From Candidatus Paceibacterota bacterium (GTDB lineage: Bacteria; Verrucomicrobiota; Verrucomicrobiia; Limisphaerales; UBA8199), in the NCBI GenBank assembly GCA_035452965.1, contig DAOTCE010000013.1, positions 68,826-132,825 on the forward strand: a stretch of DNA of 64,000 bases, in the 5' to 3' direction. The notes under the pieces are model-generated. The model had not been told where the DNA came from. It did not search any database and was given only the letters and a program-made list of their open reading frames with translations. Position numbers and translations under genes: made by a program. This document shows positions 54,137 through 63,390 of the stretch, piece after piece (the stretch's first letter is position 1; every line of letters starts with the position of its first letter).

Positions 54137-55171
54137 ATGAAGCCTAGAAGAATCAATTGGATCGCCAGCGACCTTTTCCGCAAGTTTAAACGGCACTATC
54201 TGGAGTGGTCTGCCCGGCTCACGGGTCAGCGTTTCGCCTGCCGCTGCCTGGCAGGCGAGTCTGAATACAATCTGACGATCAATTGCGACTTAACTGTCTC
54301 GTGCACCTGCCAGGATTACGACGGCTCCGGCCACCTGGGCGACCTGAACGAGCACTCCTTTAAGGAAGTGTTCTATGGCCCCGTCGCGCAGCGATTTCGC
54401 GAGGAGCTGGCCAAAGGAAAGCTGCCGATCATGACCTGCGCGCGCTGCGGCGATTTGCAGCGCGTACCAAAGTCGCGGGCGCTCGAACAGCCCCGCCTCC
54501 CCTATCGTGGCATGCTCCTGGAGAATACCGTCCGCTGCAACATTGACTGCATCGGCTGCGACCGCCAGTCCGCCGCCCGCATCCGCAAGACCCTCCAGAT
54601 GGACCTCGAAAAGCTGTCGCGCATGGCCGACCTGGTCCATGAACTGGGCCTGGAGCAGCTTTTCTATCTCAACCTCGGCGAACCGTTCCTCTCCCCGAAC
54701 ATCGGCCCGGAACTGTCGCTGCTGCGCCAGAAGAACGCCGGGTGCCGCATCGTTATTTCCACCAACGGCATCGTGCTCAACACCGATGCCAAACGCGAAG
54801 CGGCGCTCAACGCCAGCCTCATCTACTTTTCCATCGCCGGCATCAACGAACCCATGCTCAAGAAATACGAGCACCACGGCAACTTCCAGAAGGCCTATGA
54901 CAACCTGAAGGCGCTGGTAGCCTACCGCAATGCCCGGGACCTGACCCAGCCGGTGCTCGAGTGGAAGTATCTCCTGTTCAACTGGAACGACCACCCGCGC
55001 ACCATCGAGCAGGCTATCCAACTGGCAAAGACGGCGGGCGTGGATATTATCTCCTTCTGGCCCACCCACAACCCCTTCTACGGCTATTCCTTCCGCTACG
55101 CCCTGGGCGGCCTCAACCGCGTCGGCGTCAAGTGCTGGAAAGGGCGCGAGGTGGACCTCCGCCAGAGGTAG
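54137..55171 (+). CDS. Radical SAM protein with N-terminal SPASM-like cysteines
   Basis: 344 residues. The radical SAM cluster motif CNIDCIGC is at residues 134-141, followed by FYLNLGEPFLSP (SAM site) and RIVISTNGIVLNTDA. Unusually, the extra cysteines expected in a C-terminal SPASM domain (C50, C56, C58, C101, C104 around CDLTVSCTC and CARCG) lie before the core. It lies between a GT4 gene and a nucleotide-sugar dehydrogenase, so a sugar or lipid modification is possible, but the substrate is unknown. Confidence 0.85.
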   Translation: MKPRRINWIASDLFRKFKRHYLEWSARLTGQRFACRCLAGESEYNLTINCDLTVSCTCQDYDGSGHLGDLNEHSFKEVFYGPVAQRFREELAKGKLPIMTCARCGDLQRVPKSRALEQPRLPYRGMLLENTVRCNIDCIGCDRQSAARIRKTLQMDLEKLSRMADLVHELGLEQLFYLNLGEPFLSPNIGPELSLLRQKNAGCRIVISTNGIVLNTDAKREAALNASLIYFSIAGINEPMLKKYEHHGNFQKAYDNLKALVAYRNARDLTQPVLEWKYLLFNWNDHPRTIEQAIQLAKTAGVDIISFWPTHNPFYGYSFRYALGGLNRVGVKCWKGREVDLRQR

Positions 55172-55288
55172 GGACTTCCCGCCGAGTCGTCCTGTTTCCC
55201 GCGGCAGGGCGGGCGCCCGCACAGGTCCTTGGCCTTATCGGATCACAGAAGGGGTGGACTTGCGCAAAAGCTCTCCCCCTCTGCCCGC

Positions 55289-56542
55289 TCAAATCTTCCA
55301 GGGCGTTAAGACCTTTGTGCCGGGCGAGAACTTCACCAACCGGTACTGTGGCCAGGGACAGCAGATGACAGCCAGTTTGATGTCGCCGCGCTGCTGCAGC
55401 ACCGCCGGGTCCTCCAGATGCTCGAACTCGTGCAAGCTTGGTGCATTGGAGGGTTTGGCGCCATAGTCGTGCACCACCACGCGGTAGCCGCTGCGTTTGA
55501 GTTGCTGGGCCAGAAACAGCCCCGCCGCCTCCTCGGTGATATAGGTGTCCGGCTTGTAGGTCAGTCCCAGCACCGCCACTGTGTCGCTCTTGGTCACCAG
55601 CCCTTGCACTTTCTCGAACAGGTCCAAGTTCGTCCGCTGGTTGACTCGGTCCGAAGCCTCCGCCAGCGGTGCTTCCAAACCCAGTTGCCGAGCGGTATAG
55701 GCCAGCAACCGGTTGTCGCGCGGGAAACACGGCCCGCCATAGCTCAGGCCTGCCCGGAGATACTTCTGCCCCACCCGGCTGTCACTGCCGATGGCCTCCA
55801 GGATATGGTGGATGTCGGCCTTGGGGAATTGCTCCGCAATCATCCGCAACTGATTGGTAAAGCTGATCTTCATCGTCACGTAGCTGTTCACCGAAATCTT
55901 CGTCAGCTCCGCGCTGATAATAGACATCCGGGCGATGTTGGGCTTGTTTTGGTTGTACTTCTTATACATCTCCTCCAGCGCGGCGCCGCTGGCCGCGTCC
56001 GATTCCCCGATCAGCACCATGTCCGGCTCGAGCAGGCCCTTCACCACGTTGCCCAGCGCGATGAATTCGGGATTGTAGCATACTCCGAAGTCCCGTCCGC
56101 AAACCCCGCCCGTCTCCCGCTCCAGCATCGGGATCAGCACTCCGTCCACCGCCCCGGGAGTCGTTGTCGAACTGCATACGAACAAGTGGCCCTGCTTGCC
56201 CTTCTCGCGCACCGCCGACGCGACCGGTTGCATTGCCCGCAATAGAAATTCGTTCGAAAAGCTCCCGTCGGGCAAGCTCGGCGATGGCGGGATGAAGAAC
56301 GTCACATCCGTGGCCACCGCCTCCCGGTAATCCTGCGTGGCCCGCAACCGCGTGCGGCCCGCCGTGATGGTCTCCGCCAGCAGTGGCTCCTCCACTGGCG
56401 GCTCGCCTGCGTTGATCCTCCGCACCTTCTCGGCGTCAATATCAATCCCCACCACCTCAAAACCACGCTGAGCCAACGTCGCCGCGATGCACGCGCCAAG
56501 CTTGCCCAACCCGCATACGGAAGCTTTCAATAATGCTCTCAT
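55289..56542 (-). CDS. UDP-sugar (glucose/ManNAc-type) 6-dehydrogenase
   Basis: 417 residues with two Rossmann domains and NAD motif VCGLGKLGACIA at the N-terminus. Catalytic Cys272 is in YGGPCFPRDN and Lys215 in AELTKISVN. It oxidises a UDP-hexose C6 to the acid, probably UDP-glucose to UDP-glucuronate, which would feed the UXS-like enzyme at 36518. The gene is on the opposite strand to its neighbours. Confidence 0.93.
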   Translation of the reverse strand: MRALLKASVCGLGKLGACIAATLAQRGFEVVGIDIDAEKVRRINAGEPPVEEPLLAETITAGRTRLRATQDYREAVATDVTFFIPPSPSLPDGSFSNEFLLRAMQPVASAVREKGKQGHLFVCSSTTTPGAVDGVLIPMLERETGGVCGRDFGVCYNPEFIALGNVVKGLLEPDMVLIGESDAASGAALEEMYKKYNQNKPNIARMSIISAELTKISVNSYVTMKISFTNQLRMIAEQFPKADIHHILEAIGSDSRVGQKYLRAGLSYGGPCFPRDNRLLAYTARQLGLEAPLAEASDRVNQRTNLDLFEKVQGLVTKSDTVAVLGLTYKPDTYITEEAAGLFLAQQLKRSGYRVVVHDYGAKPSNAPSLHEFEHLEDPAVLQQRGDIKLAVICCPWPQYRLVKFSPGTKVLTPWKI

Positions 56543-56728
56543 GAGATCGTCCGCTTACCGTAGGGGATGCCCGGCTAACGTCAAGCGCGAAGCCGCGCTC
56601 GTCAGACAAAAAGCTTTCCTTGGGGCATAGCGACCGCTATTGCTTCCCGTGGAATCCGCTCCGCGCGGTCACGTGCCGGGCAGGCCTGAAATCGGCTGCC
56701 GGTCCGGGACGCGGAGCATCATTGCTCA

Positions 56729-58069
56729 ATGCCCGGCCAACCAGAAATCAGCCAGTTGGTCACTGCCGTCTTTCGCGCGTGGCAGCAGGCGAACATCAAT
56801 TTCCTCGTCCTGCGCAACTACGAAAGCCTGCCGCATTTCACCACGAATGACATTGACGTGCTGGTGGACGCGGCCCAATTGCACCAGGCTGAACAGGTCC
56901 TCCGGCATGCGGCATCAAAGGTCGGCTTTCGCCTGCATAATCGTGTCGAGTTCGCCACCCTGGCCCTCTTCTTGTCCAGCCCGCAAACCAATGCCCAGGC
57001 TCATTTTGACCTCTTCACCTCGTTGAAATGGCGTGGGTTTGACTACCTGTCTTCTCAAGGATTCCTCCAGCGTAAAGTGTGTCGGGACCTGTTCGCCATT
57101 CCGCACCCGGCGGATGAAACCGCGACCAAGTTGATGGCCTCGCTTATCTACACTGGCAAGGTCAAGGAGAAGTACAAGGCGGCCATCACCGCGGGCTTCA
57201 AGGCACAGCTCGATCTGACGACTGAACTCCTGGCCAGAACCTACGGCCGCGCGCGCGCCCGCTTTCTGGCCAGCGCCTCCGCACAGGAGGATTGGACCGC
57301 GATCGAGGCTGCCGTCAGCGCTTTGCGGCGAACATTGGTCCTCCGGCAACTGACCCACGCGTTCGCGCGCACGCTCAAGTCCATGCTGGCCGACGCGCGA
57401 CGGCTGGCGGGGCGGTTCTTCCGGCCACCGGGTTTGACTGCAGTGCTCTGCGGCGCTGACGGCAGCGGAAAGTCCACGGTTGCCAGGGCCGTCATGGATG
57501 GGCTGAACGGAACATTCCCCCCGGCGAAAGTGCGCCATTTTCACTGGAAGCCGCCGCTGTTCACCGCGGGCCGCCAGGCAGCGCGCGGCCCGGCCGTAGA
57601 TCCCCACGGTCTGCCACCGCGCAACGCCGTGCTTTCGCTTGGCTACTTCACGTTTCACTGGATCGAGTTCCTTCTTGGCTCGCATCTGCGGCTCCGCCCT
57701 GTGACCTTCCGGGGAGGGTTGGTTCTGATTGACCGTTATTACTACGACTTCTTTGTAGACCAGCGGCGTTACCGTCTGCGCGTGCCGCCAGCCATCGTCC
57801 GCCTAGGACATTTCCTCCTCAAGAAACCTGACTTGGTTGTGCTGCTCGACGCACCGGCGGAAGTCTTACAGCGCCGCAAGCAAGAGGTCGCCCTCGCTGA
57901 AACCGAACGCCAACGGCTGGCTTACCGCAAACTCGTCCAGGGGCTGCCCAATGGGCACGTTCTCGATGCCGATCGCCCCCCTGACAAGGTTGCCGCCGAC
58001 CTGAATCGCATGATCCTGGATTTCATGGCGCAGAGGACCACCATACGCTGGGCCAAGCGGAACGAATGA
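56729..58069 (+). CDS. Two-domain protein: nucleotidyltransferase-like N-terminus and dTMP-kinase-like C-terminus
   Basis: 446 residues. Residues about 1-190 look like a nucleotidyltransferase-fold domain (NFLVLRNYESLPHFTTNDID then VLVDAAQ; HFDLFTSLKWRG). Residues 230-446 form a P-loop kinase like thymidylate kinase, with GADGSGKST, IDRYYYDFFVDQRRYR and VVLLDAPAEVLQRRKQE. Such fusions occur in surface polysaccharide loci; the substrate is probably not dTMP. The start of the next gene overlaps this stop (ATGA). Confidence 0.85.
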   Translation: MPGQPEISQLVTAVFRAWQQANINFLVLRNYESLPHFTTNDIDVLVDAAQLHQAEQVLRHAASKVGFRLHNRVEFATLALFLSSPQTNAQAHFDLFTSLKWRGFDYLSSQGFLQRKVCRDLFAIPHPADETATKLMASLIYTGKVKEKYKAAITAGFKAQLDLTTELLARTYGRARARFLASASAQEDWTAIEAAVSALRRTLVLRQLTHAFARTLKSMLADARRLAGRFFRPPGLTAVLCGADGSGKSTVARAVMDGLNGTFPPAKVRHFHWKPPLFTAGRQAARGPAVDPHGLPPRNAVLSLGYFTFHWIEFLLGSHLRLRPVTFRGGLVLIDRYYYDFFVDQRRYRLRVPPAIVRLGHFLLKKPDLVVLLDAPAEVLQRRKQEVALAETERQRLAYRKLVQGLPNGHVLDADRPPDKVAADLNRMILDFMAQRTTIRWAKRNE

Positions 58070-59184
58070 CGCCAATGCCACATAGTTCCTGGGAAGACCT
58101 GTTCGCCGCGCCAGAGAATCAGGGACGGGCCGTCCAAATCGAGTTGCGGCTCCTGCGAAAAGGCGGCCAGCCATTCTTGGTGCTACCCTCGCCTTCCCGC
58201 GCCGCGGCTGCCACCATGGATCTTTATCCAGCGCAGACGCCACGCGCGCGCGCAGCCCGGGCTGCGCTGCGCTGCTTGCTGACGGCATCGGTGCCATTCG
58301 GAATCCAAAAGACCTCCCTGACACTCTCGCCCTCGGATCCTTTTGTGCAATTCCTCGCCTCCTTCGCCGGGCAGCCAGCGCCGGCGGTTCCGACCTTGGG
58401 TATCCTCGCGGGTAACCCAAACAGCGCGGGGCAACGTTTCCTGCTGCTTGTGTTCAATGCCAGCCAAAGGCCGGTCGCCGTGGTAAAGGCGGGCCTGAGC
58501 CAGCACGCGAAGGCCCTGGTCGAACAGGAAGCTTCTTTCCTCGACGCGGTTCCTCCAAACACCGCCGGGGTTCCCCGGCTCCGCTCCCGGTTTGAGTCCT
58601 CGCGACTCCGGGCGCTGGCGTTGGACTTCTTCCCGGGCCATTCACCACGCCCGCGGCAGGACGCCGCCCTGCCGGCTTTGCTCACCTCATGGATGCACCC
58701 AGGTCGAGACATCCCGGTGACCAGTGCCCCGGAATGGGAGCGGCTGGACCAAGCTGCGCCTGCAGCCCGCTTGCTCGCGCCTTTGACCAAACGACTGTGC
58801 GGGCGGAAGGTGCATCCGGCCATTTGTCACGGGGACCTTGCGCCGTGGAATATCAAGGTCTCGCCCACCGGTGTCTGGACAGCGCTCGACTGGGAACGCG
58901 GCAGATTGGCCGGCATTCCCGCTTGGGACTGGTTCCATTATGTAATCCAAAACAGCATCCTGGTCGCGCATCTGAGCGCGCCAGCTCTGGTCCAGCGAAT
59001 CGAGAAGCTGCTCGGAACTGATGTATTCCGGCATTACGCAGCGCAGAGCGGCATCATCGGGTGCGAGCGCGAGCTGGTCCTGGCCTACCTGCTCCACACA
59101 ATCGAGGTCATCAGACCCTCGGAAGGCCTGGCGGCGGCAAGGGAACTCCTAAGAGCTCTCAGCGCGCGCTGGAGCATATCCTGA
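58066..59184 (+). CDS. APH-like phosphotransferase
   Basis: 372 residues. The first ~130 residues are not recognised. The second half has the kinase catalytic loop CHGDLAPWNIK and the metal segment TALDWERGRL, as in aminoglycoside phosphotransferase/choline kinase-fold enzymes. ATGA overlap with the kinase-like gene means both are co-translated, so they may act in sequence on one substrate, perhaps a cell-surface sugar. Antibiotic resistance is not indicated. Confidence 0.85.
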   Translation: MTPMPHSSWEDLFAAPENQGRAVQIELRLLRKGGQPFLVLPSPSRAAAATMDLYPAQTPRARAARAALRCLLTASVPFGIQKTSLTLSPSDPFVQFLASFAGQPAPAVPTLGILAGNPNSAGQRFLLLVFNASQRPVAVVKAGLSQHAKALVEQEASFLDAVPPNTAGVPRLRSRFESSRLRALALDFFPGHSPRPRQDAALPALLTSWMHPGRDIPVTSAPEWERLDQAAPAARLLAPLTKRLCGRKVHPAICHGDLAPWNIKVSPTGVWTALDWERGRLAGIPAWDWFHYVIQNSILVAHLSAPALVQRIEKLLGTDVFRHYAAQSGIIGCERELVLAYLLHTIEVIRPSEGLAAARELLRALSARWSIS

Positions 59185-59255
59185 GTAACTGCCGCTGTGA
59201 GGCGGCGCCGTGCCGTGTTCAACGCAATTTGCTGCTCCTGCCCTGTGCTGCCATG

Positions 59256-60254
59256 TCAGCCAGCGCGCAATGCCCGGGCCAGGAATCCCTCCACCTGCTT
59301 CCACACTTCTTCCACCGACAAATTGGCCATGCAACACGGCACCGCGAACCGGCAGTAGTCCGAGCATGGCTTGAATGGGCAGGCCTTGCCCTCGATCCAC
59401 GCGGCCGCTGGATGCAGCGGCGCGAACCACTCCGCCATCTGCGGGCCGAACAGCGTGAACGTCGGCACCCCGCACGCCCCCGCCAGGTGCCCCGGGCCGG
59501 AATCGTTTCCGATAAACGCCCCGGCCCGGTCCGCCAACACGAACAGATCCGCCACCGTGCGGGGCGTCGCCACCGTCTTCTCCCCCGCCGCCAGCCACCA
59601 ATCCCGCTGCTCCGGATCGCAGGCGACCTGCACCCGGAAATTGGCCGCGCGCATCCGTCCGACCAGGTCGCGATAATGTTCCAGCGGCCAGACGCGCACC
59701 GGTTGGCCCGCCCCTGTGTGCACCAGCACTTCGCCTTCGGGCCGCATCCGCGGCAACACTATCGTCTCGCGCCGCGGCACCTCGAAGCCCAACGCCCGCG
59801 CCATGACGCGCCAATTCTCGCAACGATGCGCGCCCGGCTCTGGCCGATCCAGCGCTTTCGCCAGAATCGCCCGGCTCCCCCAACGCGCAAATCCCAGCCG
59901 CGTTCTGGCCCGCGCCAGCAGCAGGAGCAGATGATCGCGAGGGTCGCCCCCTCCCCCCGCTCCCCTTCGCGCCGACAGACCAAAATCGAAGCGTGTGACG
60001 GCCAATCCATGGAGCAGCCGGATCATCTTTATCCAGGGCCAGGTCCAGAGCCGGTACTTGTGCTTGAACGCCGTCCACGGCGCCACGAACGGCACCACCT
60101 TGACCTCCGGCCAGAACCGTTGCTGCAAATCCATCGCATACGGCTTCGCCAGCAACGTCACTCGATATCGCTGGCTCGCCGCCCGCAGGAAAGGTGTGGC
60201 GATAACCAAATCGCCCAGACCCCAGAGTTCGATCACCAGGAGCTTCGGTTTCAC
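59256..60254 (-). CDS. GT9-family glycosyltransferase (heptosyltransferase-like)
   Basis: 332 residues. KLLVIELWGLGDLVIATPFL at the N-terminus, EVLVHTGAGQPVRVWPLEHY in the middle and FIGNDSGPGHLAGACGVPTF near the end are GT9 hallmarks. It has a GTG start overlapping the preceding stop (GTGA). As the last gene of the sphingolipid-like operon it may glycosylate a lipid head group or a lipopolysaccharide-like core. Confidence 0.9.
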   Translation of the reverse strand: MKPKLLVIELWGLGDLVIATPFLRAASQRYRVTLLAKPYAMDLQQRFWPEVKVVPFVAPWTAFKHKYRLWTWPWIKMIRLLHGLAVTRFDFGLSARRGAGGGGDPRDHLLLLLARARTRLGFARWGSRAILAKALDRPEPGAHRCENWRVMARALGFEVPRRETIVLPRMRPEGEVLVHTGAGQPVRVWPLEHYRDLVGRMRAANFRVQVACDPEQRDWWLAAGEKTVATPRTVADLFVLADRAGAFIGNDSGPGHLAGACGVPTFTLFGPQMAEWFAPLHPAAAWIEGKACPFKPCSDYCRFAVPCCMANLSVEEVWKQVEGFLARALRAG

Positions 60255-61216
60255 AGCGGGCCGCGGGTGGTCAACTCATGGTCGGGCGAACTCATGGGCA
60301 AGTCATACACTTTCTCGAACTTAAAATAAAGCCAACTGCCGAGCGGAATCACCACCGCCGCCGTCACCAGCCCGGCCAGCACATCCACCACGTAGTGGTA
60401 GCGACAATAGACGGTCGAAAGGCAAAGAAGGAAGGCGACCGCCAGATGGGCGTAGCGGATGCGGCGCAAATAGCGGAACGAGAAGTACACCGTGCACAAC
60501 GCCACCGCCACGTGGCTGCTCGGAAACGCAGCGCCCGGCGCTTCAAACACGCGGTAGATCCACTTCATAATCTGGAAGAAACCGCCGACCTGAACTGCCT
60601 CGGGATAAGCGTCCGTCCCGGCCAGTTGCTGTGCAGCCTCCGGCAGCACATAGCCATCCACCTGCCGGAAGAACGCCCGGGACCCAATTACGGGCAAAAT
60701 GATGTACGTCAGGTAACAGAAATAGAACAGAAAAGAGACCACCGACACGTAGTGGAAGAACTGCTGGCGGCTGCGCAGAAACAACGCGACCCCCACCCCG
60801 ACGATCATGATATAATACGAGAAGTAACTCGCATAGAAGAGCTCGCTGACAGCCAGCCAGGGCAGCCTTTCCATGAAAAGGACACTGGGCTGGCAGCCGA
60901 AGATCTGCTGCTCCCACTGGGCCACCATCGGATCGAGGAAGTCCTTGAAGAACATGCGGTTCAGCAACCCGGTCTCGCAGAAGAACGCCGTATAGAGCAG
61001 CACCGGGTAGAAGTGGCGCAGGAAATCCAGCAACCAGCCCCGCCGGCTGCGGGCGTGCGCCTGGATGAGGCAATGCACCACCACCAACCCGGCTGCGTGA
61101 GCCCCCACCAGACTCGGCCAGTTCGGCACAGTGGCGTCGTGAAAAACCAGTATCAGCGCTCCTACCAGTGCGATGTAGGCTTGCGTCGCGTAGTCAACAA
61201 ATGTGTAGTGCGTCAC
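60251..61216 (-). CDS. PAP2-fold enzyme, inositol phosphorylceramide synthase-like
   Basis: 321 residues, about six membrane helices. The PAP2 catalytic motifs are FPSSHVAVALC and STVYCRYHYVVDVLAG, which supply the two histidines and Asp. The arrangement resembles the AUR1/IPC-synthase branch (PAP2_3), which moves a phospho-head group onto ceramide. The start GTG at 61216 overlaps the SDR stop (GTGA) and removes an otherwise 28-base overlap. Ceramide as acceptor is inferred from the operon. Confidence 0.82.
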   Translation of the reverse strand: MTHYTFVDYATQAYIALVGALILVFHDATVPNWPSLVGAHAAGLVVVHCLIQAHARSRRGWLLDFLRHFYPVLLYTAFFCETGLLNRMFFKDFLDPMVAQWEQQIFGCQPSVLFMERLPWLAVSELFYASYFSYYIMIVGVGVALFLRSRQQFFHYVSVVSFLFYFCYLTYIILPVIGSRAFFRQVDGYVLPEAAQQLAGTDAYPEAVQVGGFFQIMKWIYRVFEAPGAAFPSSHVAVALCTVYFSFRYLRRIRYAHLAVAFLLCLSTVYCRYHYVVDVLAGLVTAAVVIPLGSWLYFKFEKVYDLPMSSPDHELTTRGPL

Positions 61217-62193
61217 AGCCAGTTCTGCTCCCGATACCAAAGCAGGGTTTCCGCGATGCCTTGTTTGAGCGTGGTGGCGCAGAGGCCGCCGACTTCACGC
61301 TCCAACCGCGTGGGGTCGCACACCCAGCCGGGCGCGCGCAACTCGGCGAATTTCTGCAGGCTTAGGACGCTGGGTTGGCCGGTCAGGCGCGACCAGCCTT
61401 CCCGCGCCAGGCATACTGGCCAAAGCATCCAGGTGGGCAGCGGCAGCGGCAGTGTCCAGACGTTCATCTGCGCGGCCACTTCATCCGCCAGGGTGCGCGC
61501 GGTCACCACTTCCCGGCCCGCAACAAAGTAGGTCCGGCCCGCCGCGGCCGCATGGGTGAGGCAGGCCACGACCGTTTCCGCCAGGTCCTTGGCGAAAACC
61601 AGGCTCAATGCCTGAGTTTCGCACAGTCTGGGCAACACGTGCTTCCTCACCGCGCGGAACAACCGCAGGAATTCGCCGTCGCGCGGACCGTACACTGCCG
61701 GCGGCCGCAAGATGACATGCTCCGCGTGGCAATGGTTCCTCACCTCCAGTTCGCCCGCCAGCTTGCTCTTGCCGTACTCGGACACCGGCGCGGGAGAGTC
61801 TTCCTCGAGCGCGGGCTTTTCCCGCGGGGCAGGCCCGGCGGCGGCCAGGCTCGAAATATGCACCAACCGCTGCACCCGGCCTTTCTGCTCGTTGACGGCT
61901 GAAACCACCTCGCGCGTCCCAGCCTGGTTCGCCTCGTAGAACCCGGCGATCCGGCCTGCGCGCGTCGCCCCCGCGCAATGAATAACGTGAGTGATGTCCG
62001 TCATCGCCCGCCGGAGGCTTCCCAAATCACCGATTGAGCCCGGGCGCACCTCAACGTCCGCCAGGTGCCGCGTGATAAACCGGTGGTTGCTGCCGGGCCG
62101 GAGCAGCAGGGCTGTGGGCAAACCGCGCCCGCGGAGGCTATCGAGGATGTGACTGCCGACGAAGCCGCTCGCTCCTGTGAGCAGGATCTTCAA
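61213..62193 (-). CDS. Extended SDR, 3-ketosphinganine-reductase-like candidate
   Basis: 326 residues with a TTG start. NAD(P) motif LLTGASGFVGSHIL, VIHCAGATRAG, and active-site YGKSK in SEYGKSKLAGE, then RPPAVYGPRDGEF. Extended SDRs of this type are annotated as epimerases; in Caulobacter a similar NAD-dependent epimerase-like protein (CerR) is the ceramide-pathway ketoreductase. Direct adjacency to the serine palmitoyltransferase-like gene (stop and start codons abut) makes that role plausible here, but substrate is not shown by sequence. Confidence 0.82.
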   Translation of the reverse strand: MKILLTGASGFVGSHILDSLRGRGLPTALLLRPGSNHRFITRHLADVEVRPGSIGDLGSLRRAMTDITHVIHCAGATRAGRIAGFYEANQAGTREVVSAVNEQKGRVQRLVHISSLAAAGPAPREKPALEEDSPAPVSEYGKSKLAGELEVRNHCHAEHVILRPPAVYGPRDGEFLRLFRAVRKHVLPRLCETQALSLVFAKDLAETVVACLTHAAAAGRTYFVAGREVVTARTLADEVAAQMNVWTLPLPLPTWMLWPVCLAREGWSRLTGQPSVLSLQKFAELRAPGWVCDPTRLEREVGGLCATTLKQGIAETLLWYREQNWL

Positions 62194-63390
62194 TTAAACC
62201 AGGCCGAGCTCCTTGCCGACCTTTCCCAACTTGTCCAAAGCGAAATCAACCTGATTGTCAGTGTGCGTCGCCATCAGGCTGATGCGGATCAACTCCTGCC
62301 CGGGCGCGACTGCCGGTGAGACGACCGGGTTGACGAACAGGCCCTCCTCCTGCAGCCGCTTGCACATCCTGAAGGCCAGCATCAAATCGCCGCAATAGAC
62401 CGGGAGAATCGGCGTCTCTGAGCCGCCCAGGTTAAAGCCCAGGCTGCGCAGGCCCTGCTTCATGCGGTGCGTGTTGCGCCAGAGCTGCGCCACCCGCTCT
62501 GGCTCGGCCAGCATGATCCGCAGCGCCGCCAGCACCGCGGCGGCATTCGCCGGGCTCATGCTGGCGCTGAAAATCAGCGCCCGCGAGTGGTGTTTCAGGT
62601 AATCAATCGTCTCCGCATCCCCGCCAATGAAACCGCCCAGGCTCGCCAGCGATTTGCTGAACGTGCCCATGATCAACTGGACCTGGTCGCTTAGCCCGAA
62701 ATGGCTGGCCGTGCCGGCGCCGTTCCGGCCCAAAACGCCAATCGCGTGAGCGTCATCCACCATGATGGCCGCGCCGTGCTCCTTCGCAATGCGGCACAGC
62801 TCCGGCAACTGAATGATGTCGCCTTCCATGCTGAACACTCCGTCCACGGCAATCAGCTTCCCCGCTTCCGGTTCGAGCTTCTGGAGGCGGTTCTCCAAGG
62901 CCGCCATGTCCTTGTGCGCAAAGCGCAGGAACTTGCCCTGGGAGAGCAGGCAGCCTTCAACAATACTGGCGTGATTGCTCTTGTCGCCCAATACGTATTC
63001 CCCTTTGCCAACCAGCGCGCTGATGACGCCGAGGTTGACCTGGAACCCGGTGCTGTAGAGCAGCACGGCTTCCTTGCTGACCAGCCCGGCCAGGGCCGAC
63101 TCCAACTCCAGGTGGATATCGAGCGTGCCGTTCAGAAAGCGCGACCCCGCGCACCCGGTGCCGTACTTCTCCACCGCCGCCTGCGCCGCCTCTTTAATCT
63201 TCGGATGGTTGGTCAGGCCCAGGTAGCTGTTGGAACCCAGCATCAGGACCTTCTTGCCCTCTATGATGACTTCGGTGTCCTGCGCCGAAGAAATAGTCCG
63301 AAAATAAGGATATAACCCGATCTCACGCAACTTGGCTGCTGCCTTGAACTCGCGCGCCTTATCCAGCAGGGCGCAGGGCGGTGGAACCAT
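62194..63390 (-). CDS. Serine palmitoyltransferase-like alpha-oxoamine synthase
   Basis: 398 residues. PLP-Lys246 in IMGTFSKSLASLGGF, His140 in DKSNHASIVEG, Asp212/Asp213 and His215 in MVDDAHAIG, and the start YPYFRTISSAQDTEV, which is close to the bacterial SPT group rather than KBL or BioF. It condenses serine with palmitoyl-CoA to 3-ketosphinganine. ATG 63390 is chosen because GGAAGG (63396-63401) lies 5 bases upstream and gives the usual family length. Confidence 0.87.
   Translation of the reverse strand: MVPPPCALLDKAREFKAAAKLREIGLYPYFRTISSAQDTEVIIEGKKVLMLGSNSYLGLTNHPKIKEAAQAAVEKYGTGCAGSRFLNGTLDIHLELESALAGLVSKEAVLLYSTGFQVNLGVISALVGKGEYVLGDKSNHASIVEGCLLSQGKFLRFAHKDMAALENRLQKLEPEAGKLIAVDGVFSMEGDIIQLPELCRIAKEHGAAIMVDDAHAIGVLGRNGAGTASHFGLSDQVQLIMGTFSKSLASLGGFIGGDAETIDYLKHHSRALIFSASMSPANAAAVLAALRIMLAEPERVAQLWRNTHRMKQGLRSLGFNLGGSETPILPVYCGDLMLAFRMCKRLQEEGLFVNPVVSPAVAPGQELIRISLMATHTDNQVDFALDKLGKVGKELGLV

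Noticed and set aside
58066..59184. Aminoglycoside resistance gene
   Set aside because: The APH-like fold is shared by many small-molecule kinases, and overlap with a sugar-locus gene argues against resistance.
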